DNA of 11,732 nt, taken from Lachnospiraceae bacterium UBA1201. GTDB lineage: Bacteria > Bacillota > Clostridia > Lachnospirales > Lachnospiraceae. The translations under genes and the position numbers were made by a program. This document shows, in pieces, positions 1 to 6,740 of the stretch (the first letter of the stretch is position 1; each line of letters starts with the position of its first letter). The notes under the pieces are model-generated. The model did no database searches, had not been told where the DNA came from, and saw only the letters and a program-made list of their open reading frames with translations. Location of the stretch: assembly GCA_002309675.1 (NCBI GenBank), contig DBXX01000047.1:1-11732 (forward strand). Reading direction: 5' to 3'.

Positions 1-14
1 GCACAGCCCGTATT

Positions 15-43
15 ATTATATACTACTTCTCTGTTTCTAGCAA
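15..43 (-). promoter_or_regulatory. Predicted sigma-A promoter at the 3' end of mfd, pointing out of the window
   Basis: On the minus strand, TTGCTA (38-43) is followed by a 17-base spacer and a perfect TATAAT (15-20). This matches a vegetative promoter, with 4 of 6 bases at -35 and 6 of 6 at -10. The -35 box lies in the last codons of mfd and the mfd stop codon lies in the spacer. Transcription would start near base 8 and serve a gene outside the window. No terminator for mfd is visible before the edge. The call rests on sequence match and spacing only. Confidence 0.5.
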
Positions 44-3000
44 GCAATTTATTGCACCGATGAAGGTTTTTGCCTCTTCCAGGATCTCTTCGGGCGTCAT
101 TTTTACCTTTTTTTGCGGTTCCCACACGAAAAACGGGTTCTTTCCGCCGACATACTTCATGGTCCGGCGGTTCTCCGACAGCACCTCGGTCGCCTTCATT
201 CCGTCGATCGCGGGTCCTTCGTTGAAGAGTTTTGCTTTCAACTGCAAAGCATTGCCCGAGAGTTCCTCGATGTAGGCGGCGTGCGCCAGAGCTTTCACCT
301 TCGCGATCTCCAGCAAAAGCAGCACCGGCTGCGGGATGTCGCCGAAGCGGTCCGTAAGCTCGTCCTGCATATCCATGCAGTCCTCATCGCCCTCGATGGT
401 CGCGATCTTCTTATAGACCTCCAGACGCGTGCTCTCGTTGTGGATGTACTCCTCCGGAATGTAGGCTTCGATCAGGAAGTTCACCGTGGTCTCAAAAGAC
501 GGGATCCTCGGCGCAGCGACGGCCTCTCCGTTCTCTGCGGCCAATGCTTCGACCGCCTCCGACAACATCTTACAATACAGGTCGTAGCCGACCTCCTGCA
601 TGTGGCCGGACTGCTCCGCGCCGAGCAGGTTCCCCGCTCCGCGGATCTCCAGGTCGCGTAGCGCGATCTTCACGCCCGAGCCCAGCTCCGTGAACTCGCG
701 GATGGCCTGCAGACGCTTCTGCGCCTCCTCCTTCAGGATCTTATCCCTCCGGTACATGATGAAGGCATATGCCATGCGGTTTGAACGTCCGACACGTCCG
801 CGCAACTGGTAGAGCTGGGACAGGCCGAAACGGTCGGAGTCGTGGATGATGATCGTATTGACATTCGAGATGTCCAGGCCCGTCTCGATGATGGTCGTCG
901 AAACGAGGACCTTGATGTCGCCGTTGATGAAGTCCATCATGATTTGCTCGAGCTCTGCCTTCGGCATCTGCCCGTGGGCATAGGCGACCGTGGTATCCGG
1001 CACCAGTTTGCGGATGCCGTCCGTGAAATCCGCGATGTCCTGCACGCGGTTATACACATAGTAGACCTGACCGTCGCGCGCCAGTTCGCGGCAGATCGCC
1101 TCGCGCACCAGTTCGTCCTGGTATTCACAGACATAGGTCTGGATGGGCACGCGGTCGCTCGGTGCCTGCGTGAGCACCGACATGTCGCGCACGCCGATGA
1201 GACTCATGTGCAGTGTTCGCGGGATGGGCGTCGCGGTCAATGTCAGGACGTCCACCTGCTGTTTCATCTGCTTGATGCGCTCTTTATGCGCCACGCCGAA
1301 GCGCTGCTCCTCGTCGATGATGAGCAGGCCCAGGTCCTTAAACGCCACGTCCGCCGAAAGGATGCGGTGCGTACCAATGACGATGTCCACCAGCCCCTTC
1401 TTCAGGTTCGACAATGTATCTTTTACCTGCAGCGGTGTGCAGAAGCGGGACAGCATATCTACCCGCACCGGATAGTCCTTCAGCCGCTGCTTAAACGTAT
1501 TGAAATGCTGGGATGCGAGAATGGTCGTCGGCACCAGGTAGGCCACCTGCTTGCCGTCCTGCACCGCCTTAAACGCGGCACGGAGCGCCACCTCGGTCTT
1601 ACCGTAGCCGACGTCGCCGCAGATCAGACGATCCATGATCTTCGGGCTCTCCATATCGGCCTTCGTCTGCTCGATCGCCTCGAGCTGGTCCGGCGTCTCC
1701 TCGTAAGGGAACATCTCCTCGAATTCCTTCTGCCAGACCGTGTCGGGTCCGTAGGCGAAGCCCGTCCCGTTGTCACGCGCATGGTACAGCAGCACCAGCT
1801 CGCGCGCCAGGTTCTCGACGTGCGCCTGCACCTTCTGCCGTGTCTTCTTCCAAGCGGTAACATTGCCCAGTTTATTCAGTTTGGGCTTATGCTCACCTTC
1901 GCCACCGCCGGAATACTTCATGATCTGGTCCAGGTTCTGCATGAGCACATAGAGCTGACCGCCCTGATCGTACGTGATCTGGATGTAATCACGCTGGATG
2001 CCCTGGTCTTCCTGGCGGGAAATGCCGCGGTAGATGCCCAAGCCGTACTTCTCATGCACGACATAATCGCCGATGGAAAGCTGGGACAGGTCGCTGATCT
2101 TCTTTCCTTTATACTGCGTCTGCTTCCGCTTCACCTTCCGCTGCTCGCGGACCATATCGCTCTCCGTGATCAGCACGAACTGCACCTGCGGGTATGCGAA
2201 ACCGCCGTGCAGGCTTCCGACCGTCACGCAGATCTCACCGGGGTAGACCTGTTCGGCCGGCGTCTCCTTAAAAAACGCCAGCAGATCCTCCTGCGACAGC
2301 TGGTCCGCGAGTCGCATGGCACGTGTCTTCGAACCGCACAGAAGCACAACGCGAAACTTGTCTTTATGGTATTTTTGCAGGTCCTTAAACAGGATGTCCT
2401 GCCCGTTCTTATAGGTATGGATGGTCTGCACGTGGAAGGAGAATGCATGGCGGATGGTCCCGCGCGGCGCCGAATCCAGAGTACTCACGCAGACCGTTTT
2501 CGGCCCGTACAGACGCCGCAGCACCGATTTTTTCTCATGCAAAAGTCCCGTCTGTCCCGGAAGGAGGTACCCCTTCTCCAGACGGTTTTTCACGCTCTCC
2601 AGATATTCCGTTTCGATCCCCGTGGCGCTCTCGCCGACCAGCTGCGCCTCGTCGATGATCCACTGCACATTCTTCTCGGCAAAAAAGTCCGCGAAATGCA
2701 GTTTCTTCGGCAAAAAGTACGGGATGTATGCATCCATTTGGGCGAATGCAGGCAAGTACTCCATCTGCTCGATGAAGCGGAGCGCATCGTCACGCGCCGT
2801 CGATCCGGGCGCTGCCGCATCGGCCTCCTTCTGCACCGACGAAAGTCCTTTCTTCACCTGCTTTTCGGTCAATACGAACTCCGTCGCAGGAAAGATGCGC
2901 GTTTCCTCTAAGGTCAGCACCGCACGCTGGCTCTCCACGTCGAAACTTCGAAGCGAATCGATCTCATCACCCCAGAGTTCCATTCGGATGGGATATTCCG

Positions 3001-3586
3001 CGGTCAATGAAAACACGTCCATGATGCCGCCGCGAACCGCGAACTGGCCGGGGTTTTCGACCTGGCCGACCTTCTCATAGCCCAGCAGGACCAGCTTCTC
3101 CGCTAACTCCGGGTAGGAGATCTCATCTCCCACCTGCACCATGACCGCGGCATCAAAGAGCGCCTCCGGATCACCCATGACATTCATCATGGCTCGCATG
3201 GTCGTGACGATCACACCGCCCTTACGCTTCGGATCTCCGACTGCCTCCAGAACAGAGAGCCGGTTTCGCAGGATCTGCTTACTCTGCAGGTCCGACTGAA
3301 AAAAGATGACATCCTTACCCGGAAAAAGGTAGACATCATCCGTGAATAAACGATAATCTTCGAAGATCTCCTTCGCGCGCAGTTCGTTGTATGTGACCAC
3401 GACCTGCCAGGAATCTTCGTCCTTCTTCTGCGACTCGCGTCCGAGCATCTGCATCAGGTCGACCTTCTGCGACTCGACACAACCGCCGGCCAGGACCGGG
3501 CCGCCCTCCTTCTTCAGCGTTTCGAGCAGTTCCTCGAAGGCCGCCATCTCGGGAAGCGGACTGAAATAGGTTTGTTTATACTGCAT
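23..3586 (-). CDS. mfd: Transcription-repair coupling factor Mfd
   Basis: ATP-dependent DNA translocase that removes RNA polymerase stalled at DNA lesions and recruits UvrA to start nucleotide excision repair; cytoplasmic. The 1187 residues match the usual length (about 1150-1180). In order: a UvrB-like N-terminal part (about 1-350, including NPGQFAVRGGIMDVF near 178-192); the RNA-polymerase-interacting CarD-like domain (about 503-560, IGDYVVHEKYGLGIYRG at 505-521); a RecG-like helicase with Walker A GDVGYGKTE (657-665), DEEQ (758-761), TATPIPRTL (784-792) and RGRVGR (929-934); and a C-terminal TRCF domain (about 1030-1150). All motifs look intact. The start is an ATG 8 bases after the pth stop, preceded by AGGGGGG at short spacing, so co-transcription with pth is likely. 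The pth-mfd order is common in Firmicutes. Identity is very secure; the exact start is slightly less so. Confidence 0.98.
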   Translation of the reverse strand: MQYKQTYFSPLPEMAAFEELLETLKKEGGPVLAGGCVESQKVDLMQMLGRESQKKDEDSWQVVVTYNELRAKEIFEDYRLFTDDVYLFPGKDVIFFQSDLQSKQILRNRLSVLEAVGDPKRKGGVIVTTMRAMMNVMGDPEALFDAAVMVQVGDEISYPELAEKLVLLGYEKVGQVENPGQFAVRGGIMDVFSLTAEYPIRMELWGDEIDSLRSFDVESQRAVLTLEETRIFPATEFVLTEKQVKKGLSSVQKEADAAAPGSTARDDALRFIEQMEYLPAFAQMDAYIPYFLPKKLHFADFFAEKNVQWIIDEAQLVGESATGIETEYLESVKNRLEKGYLLPGQTGLLHEKKSVLRRLYGPKTVCVSTLDSAPRGTIRHAFSFHVQTIHTYKNGQDILFKDLQKYHKDKFRVVLLCGSKTRAMRLADQLSQEDLLAFFKETPAEQVYPGEICVTVGSLHGGFAYPQVQFVLITESDMVREQRKVKRKQTQYKGKKISDLSQLSIGDYVVHEKYGLGIYRGISRQEDQGIQRDYIQITYDQGGQLYVLMQNLDQIMKYSGGGEGEHKPKLNKLGNVTAWKKTRQKVQAHVENLARELVLLYHARDNGTGFAYGPDTVWQKEFEEMFPYEETPDQLEAIEQTKADMESPKIMDRLICGDVGYGKTEVALRAAFKAVQDGKQVAYLVPTTILASQHFNTFKQRLKDYPVRVDMLSRFCTPLQVKDTLSNLKKGLVDIVIGTHRILSADVAFKDLGLLIIDEEQRFGVAHKERIKQMKQQVDVLTLTATPIPRTLHMSLIGVRDMSVLTQAPSDRVPIQTYVCEYQDELVREAICRELARDGQVYYVYNRVQDIADFTDGIRKLVPDTTVAYAHGQMPKAELEQIMMDFINGDIKVLVSTTIIETGLDISNVNTIIIHDSDRFGLSQLYQLRGRVGRSNRMAYAFIMYRRDKILKEEAQKRLQAIREFTELGSGVKIALRDLEIRGAGNLLGAEQSGHMQEVGYDLYCKMLSEAVEALAAENGEAVAAPRIPSFETTVNFLIEAYIPEEYIHNESTRLEVYKKIATIEGDEDCMDMQDELTDRFGDIPQPVLLLLEIAKVKALAHAAYIEELSGNALQLKAKLFNEGPAIDGMKATEVLSENRRTMKYVGGKNPFFVWEPQKKVKMTPEEILEEAKTFIGAINCLLETEK

Positions 3587-3594
3587 GTTCCCCC

Positions 3595-4155
3595 CTAACC
3601 GTTGTACCGGTTCATGGCCGCCTGCGCGTCCTGTTCCAGAATGAGTTCGATCGCGCTCGCTGCATCTACTACACCCTCGCGCACGAGAGGCATCTCCTCT
3701 GCCTTATAGTGGGACAGCACATAATCGGCCAGATCCATGCGGGGCGGCTTTTCGCCGACGCCGACACGCACGCGGACGAACTCCTGCGTACCCAGGTGCT
3801 GGATGATATTCTTCATGCCGTTGTGGCCGCCCGCGCTGCCTTTTTCGCGCACGCGGATACGCCCCAGATCCAGAGCGATATCATCATAGACCACGATAAT
3901 ATCCGCCGGAGTCACCTTGTAGAAATCCACCAGTGCACGAACGCTCTCGCCGCTTAAGTTCATGTAGGTCAGAGGCTTCGCGAGCAGGACCTTCTGTCCG
4001 CTGATCACGCCCTTACCGAGAAGCGCCTTATGCTTCACCGTATCCATGGTGATATTGTGCTGATACGCCAGGCGATCCACCACATCAAAGCCCATGTTAT
4101 GACGTGTTCCCACGTATTTGTTCTCCGGGTTACCCAGTCCGATGATAATATACAT
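3595..4155 (-). CDS. pth: Peptidyl-tRNA hydrolase
   Basis: Cleaves the ester bond of peptidyl-tRNA released from stalled ribosomes, recycling tRNA; cytoplasmic and usually essential. The product is 186 residues, normal for the bacterial Pth family. Visible signatures are GLGNP (6-10), GTRHNMGFD (16-24) with the catalytic His at 19, PLTYMNLSG (61-69), YDD (90-92) and GSAGGHNGMK (106-115). These match the E. coli active-site residues Asn10, His20, Asn68, Asp93 and Asn114. An in-frame ATG two codons upstream (4159-4161) sits only 1 base from AAGGAG. The ATG at 4153-4155 is 7 bases from it and gives the family-typical N-terminus MYIIIGLGNP, so I chose that. The mfd gene follows after 8 bases. A series of hairpins lies upstream, and no clear private promoter was found. 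Confidence 0.97.
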   Translation of the reverse strand: MYIIIGLGNPENKYVGTRHNMGFDVVDRLAYQHNITMDTVKHKALLGKGVISGQKVLLAKPLTYMNLSGESVRALVDFYKVTPADIIVVYDDIALDLGRIRVREKGSAGGHNGMKNIIQHLGTQEFVRVRVGVGEKPPRMDLADYVLSHYKAEEMPLVREGVVDAASAIELILEQDAQAAMNRYNG

Positions 4156-4170
4156 TTTCATACTCCTTGC

Positions 4171-4203
4171 GGCAGGTTTCCCTTCGAAAACCTACCCTTT
4201 TTT
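4171..4203 (+). terminator. Terminator-like hairpin with T-tract, facing opposite to the genes
   Basis: On the plus strand, GGCAGGTTT (4171-4179), an 8-base loop and AAACCTACC (4188-4196) form a 9-pair stem with one C-A mismatch. It is followed by C and six T (4198-4203), the layout of an intrinsic terminator for plus-strand (antisense) transcription. Read on the minus strand, the mismatch becomes a G-U wobble and the hairpin sits just upstream of the pth ribosome binding site without a U-tract. No plus-strand gene is visible that would need terminating. It may end antisense RNA from the pth/mfd region, or may mainly act as a leader hairpin for pth. Confidence 0.4.
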
Positions 4204-4213
4204 AACGCACGAG

Positions 4214-4238
4214 GGAGGCTGCTTATCTTGCAGCCTCC
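4214..4238 (-). terminator. Strong hairpin after glgD, possible weak terminator or processing site
   Basis: A perfect 9-base-pair, GC-rich stem is formed by GGAGGCTGC (4214-4222) and GCAGCCTCC (4230-4238) around a 7-base loop. It lies 47 bases past the glgD stop codon. On the minus strand the downstream bases are CTCGTGCGTTAAAAAA, so the U-run expected of a classical intrinsic terminator is missing. It could be a weak terminator for glgCD, a 3'-end stabilising structure, or an intercistronic processing hairpin before pth. The stem is certain; its role is not. Confidence 0.4.
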
Positions 4239-4261
4239 TTATGCGAAACTATTTAGCGCCT

Positions 4262-4279
4262 GTTCTGCTTAAACAGAAC
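4262..4279 (-). other. Small inverted repeat just after glgD
   Basis: GTTCTG (4262-4267) and CAGAAC (4274-4279) form a 6-pair stem with a 6-base loop, starting 5 bases after the glgD stop. There is no T-tract. It is the first of three successive hairpins in the 129-base gap between glgD and pth. Alone it is weak and could be chance. Confidence 0.3.
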
Positions 4280-4284
4280 CGACA

Positions 4285-5409
4285 TTACAAACTGTATCTT
4301 TCGTTCTTCTCCACAACGATCTTGATATCGTTCGGATCGCCGATGTAGGTCGTGTTCGCGCGGATCGTATCGCGACTCTCGACGATGCAGTTCTCGATGA
4401 CGGTATTGTCCCCGATATAAACATCGTTCAGGATGATCGAGTTTTTGATCACGCAGTTATTGCCCACAAACACCTTCTTAAACAGCACGCTGTTCTCCAC
4501 CACGCCGTTGATGATGCAACCGCTGGAAACCAGGCTGTTGTGTACTGCCGAACCGGGGTTGTACTTCGCCGGCGGGTTATCGTCTACCTTCGAGTAGACA
4601 TCGGGGTACTCACGGAAGAAATACTTCCGGATCTCCGGCTTCAGGAAATCCATGTTCGTGTTGTAGTACGAACGAACGCTGGAAATGCTGCTCCAGTATG
4701 TGTCGATCTTATACGCGTAGATGCGCTTCAAGTTCTTATACCGGATGAGGATGTCGTTAACGAAGTCGTAACGATCCTCTGCCGCGCAGCGCTCCAAAAG
4801 TTCGATCAGCTGACGTCTGCGGACAATGTAAATGCCGCAGGAAGCGGTGTTGTAACTCGGCACCATGGGCTTCTCCTCGAAGTCCAAGATGCGGTTGTCG
4901 TCCGCTAAGCGGACCAGACCGAAGCGGGTCAGGTCTTCCTTCGCGGGATCGAGGTCCTTACAAACGACCGTGATGTCCGCCTTCTTCTGGATATGATATT
5001 CCAAAACCGCATTATAGTCAAGTTTATAAATTCCGTCGCCAGATGCGATGACCGCATACGGTTCGTGGCTGTTCTTCAGATAGTTCAGATTCTGGTACAT
5101 ACTGTCCGCGGTTCCGCGATACCAGTTTCCGTTATCCATGGTGATCATGGGATTGTAGATGAACAGTCCGCCCTGCTTACGTCCGAAGTTCCACCATTTG
5201 GAGGAATTCAGATGCTCGTTCAGGGAACGGGAGTTGTACTGGGTGATGACGGCCACCTTGTTGATGTGGGAGTTCGTCATGTTACTCAGTGCAAAATCGA
5301 TGCTTCTGTAACTGCCGGCGATAGGCATGGCCGCTACGGCACGCTTCTGCGACAGTTCATTCATGCGTTTGTTGTTACCGCCTGCTAAAATTATACCGAT
5401 CGCTCTCAT
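4285..5409 (-). CDS. glgD: GlgD, regulatory-type subunit of ADP-glucose pyrophosphorylase
   Basis: Partner of GlgC in the heteromeric glucose-1-phosphate adenylyltransferase of Firmicutes, which makes ADP-glucose for glycogen synthesis; cytoplasmic. The 374 residues hold a nucleotidyltransferase fold (about 1-245) and a short left-handed beta-helix (about 285-360; hexapeptide runs such as VGNNCVIKNSIILNDVYIGD). Degenerate sites fit the GlgD branch: the GGxGxRL loop of GlgC is GGNNKRM here (10-16), SGDHIY is SGDGIY (123-128), and YWKDVGT, which carries a catalytic Asp in GlgC, is YWSSISS (238-244). DFEEKP (176-181) is kept. From known family behaviour, this subunit is probably poorly active alone and modulates GlgC. 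Its ATG overlaps the glgC stop as ATGA, which suggests translational coupling. An AGGTGG element lies 6 bases upstream inside glgC. Confidence 0.95.
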   Translation of the reverse strand: MRAIGIILAGGNNKRMNELSQKRAVAAMPIAGSYRSIDFALSNMTNSHINKVAVITQYNSRSLNEHLNSSKWWNFGRKQGGLFIYNPMITMDNGNWYRGTADSMYQNLNYLKNSHEPYAVIASGDGIYKLDYNAVLEYHIQKKADITVVCKDLDPAKEDLTRFGLVRLADDNRILDFEEKPMVPSYNTASCGIYIVRRRQLIELLERCAAEDRYDFVNDILIRYKNLKRIYAYKIDTYWSSISSVRSYYNTNMDFLKPEIRKYFFREYPDVYSKVDDNPPAKYNPGSAVHNSLVSSGCIINGVVENSVLFKKVFVGNNCVIKNSIILNDVYIGDNTVIENCIVESRDTIRANTTYIGDPNDIKIVVEKNERYSL

Positions 5410-6680
5410 ACCTTACCACCTGCCTTTATGATGTAGCCGCCGCTCTCCAGAGCGCCGTCCGGATAATCCTCGGCAGTCGTAACGCCGGAGATCGCGGTGT
5501 TTTTGCCGACACGAACGCCGTCGGGAACGACAGAATTCTCACCGATGGTCACGAGGTCGAAAACATAGACCTTCTTATCCAGTTTGCTTTCGGCGTACTC
5601 GCCAACGCCGAGATCACAGTTCTTACCGATCACGGTACCCTCAGCGATGATGCACTTCTCGAGGTGCGTTCCCGCGCCGATCACTGCGCCTTGCATGATG
5701 ATGGAGTCGCGTACGACTGCGCCCTCCTCGATCACAACGTCTGCGCCGATGACACTGCTGTATACCTCGCCATAGATCTCGCTGCCCTCACCGAGGAGCG
5801 AACGCTCTACGTGTGCATTGCCCGCGATATACTGCGGGGGCAATGAATCCGTACGGGTGTAGATCTTCCAGAACTCTTCATAGAGGTTGAATACCGGCAC
5901 GATATCGATGAGCTCCATATTGGCCTCCCAATAGGAACCGAGCGTTCCGACATCCTTCCAATAGCCATTATATTCGTATGCGAAGATACGCTCTCCGCGC
6001 TCGTGGCAGTACGGAATGACATGCTTACCGAAGTCGCAGTTCGGAACGTCCTTCTGCGCGAGAAGTGCCTCACGAAGCACCGACCATGTGAAGATATAGA
6101 TACCCATGGACGCTAAGTTGCTGCGCGGGTTCGCAGGCTTCTCCTCGAACTCACGGATCCGTCCGTTCTCATCGGTGATCACGATACCGAAGCGGCTCGC
6201 CTCCGAAAGCGGAACGGGCATGGTCGCGATCGTAAGCGCGGCATTGTTCGATTTATGGTAATCCAGCATCACTTCGTAATCCATCTTATAAATGTGGTCA
6301 CCCGAAAGGATCAGCACATAATCCGGATTATAGCTGTCGATGTAATCGATGTTCTGATAGATGGCATTTGCAGTACCGGTATACCATTCGCTGTTGGTAC
6401 TCTTCTCATACGGAGGCAGGATGGAAACACCGCCCACGTTGCGGTCCAGATCCCACGGAATACCGATGCCGATATGGGTGTTCAGTCGAAGTGGCTGATA
6501 CTGAGTCAATACGCCGACTGTATCGATTCCCGAATTGATACAGTTACTGAGCGGAAAATCGATGATACGGTACTTTCCGCCGAATGCCACCGCCGGTTTA
6601 GCTACCTTGGAAGTAAGAACTCCGAGGCGGCTACCCTGTCCCCCTGCGAGCAGCATCGCGATCATTTCTTTTTTAATCAC
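5406..6680 (-). CDS. glgC: GlgC, catalytic glucose-1-phosphate adenylyltransferase
   Basis: Converts ATP and glucose-1-phosphate to ADP-glucose and pyrophosphate, the committed step of bacterial glycogen synthesis; cytoplasmic. The 424 residues are normal for the family. Visible motifs are LLAGGQGSRLG (10-20), AKPAVAFGGKYRIIDFPLSN (27-46), LSGDHIYKMDY (125-135, metal-binding Asp), FEEKP (178-182, glucose-1-phosphate contact) and YWKDVGTLGSYW (240-251, second catalytic Asp). A left-handed beta-helix follows (about 290-400). The start is GTG (6678-6680): AAAGGAG (6688-6694) sits 7 bases away and the product begins MIKKEMIAMLLAGG. The longer reading from a TTG at 6725 would place the ribosome binding site inside the gene. 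glgD overlaps by 4 bases at the 3' end. Gene A ends 60 bases upstream with no clear terminator between them. Confidence 0.97.
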   Translation of the reverse strand: MIKKEMIAMLLAGGQGSRLGVLTSKVAKPAVAFGGKYRIIDFPLSNCINSGIDTVGVLTQYQPLRLNTHIGIGIPWDLDRNVGGVSILPPYEKSTNSEWYTGTANAIYQNIDYIDSYNPDYVLILSGDHIYKMDYEVMLDYHKSNNAALTIATMPVPLSEASRFGIVITDENGRIREFEEKPANPRSNLASMGIYIFTWSVLREALLAQKDVPNCDFGKHVIPYCHERGERIFAYEYNGYWKDVGTLGSYWEANMELIDIVPVFNLYEEFWKIYTRTDSLPPQYIAGNAHVERSLLGEGSEIYGEVYSSVIGADVVIEEGAVVRDSIIMQGAVIGAGTHLEKCIIAEGTVIGKNCDLGVGEYAESKLDKKVYVFDLVTIGENSVVPDGVRVGKNTAISGVTTAEDYPDGALESGGYIIKAGGKV

Positions 6681-6687
6681 AAAATCA

Positions 6688-6694
6688 CTCCTTT
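6688..6694 (-). promoter_or_regulatory. glgC ribosome binding site that fixes the GTG start
   Basis: AAAGGAG on the minus strand, 7 bases before the GTG at 6678-6680. It is the only good Shine-Dalgarno sequence near the 5' end of glgC and decides the start. Confidence 0.85.
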
Positions 6695-6707
6695 GATCTA
6701 TATTCTT

Positions 6708-6722
6708 AGAGGACGTGCCTCT
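6708..6722. repeat. Short inverted repeat upstream of glgC
   Basis: AGAGG (6708-6712) and CCTCT (6718-6722) flank a 5-base ACGTG spacer in the 60-base gap between gene A and glgC. There is no T-tract, so it is not a standard terminator. It could be a protein-binding site or chance. The arms are only 5 bases, so the call is weak. Confidence 0.25.
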
Positions 6723-6740
6723 CAAATGAATCCACTACTC

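Noticed and set aside
842..2911. A 689-codon open frame on the plus strand
   Set aside because: It lies wholly antisense to mfd, whose motifs are unmistakable. The translation is rich in Arg, His, Leu and Asp with no recognisable domain, as expected for a shadow frame of a GC-rich gene. No ribosome binding site was seen.
4230..4240. AAGGAGG sequence on the minus strand resembling a perfect Shine-Dalgarno
   Set aside because: No start codon lies at a useful distance and no open frame follows. It is one arm of the hairpin at 4214-4238.
6697..6725. Possible glgC promoter, TTGAGA-17-TATAGA on the minus strand
   Set aside because: The boxes match partly, but the implied start near 6690 falls inside the glgC ribosome binding site (6688-6694), so the transcript would be almost leaderless. 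Kept only as a possibility.
6681..6725. Extended glgC start at a TTG (6723-6725)
   Set aside because: It has no ribosome binding site, and the extra 15 residues are not part of the usual GlgC N-terminus. The GTG at 6678-6680 has AAAGGAG at 7 bases.
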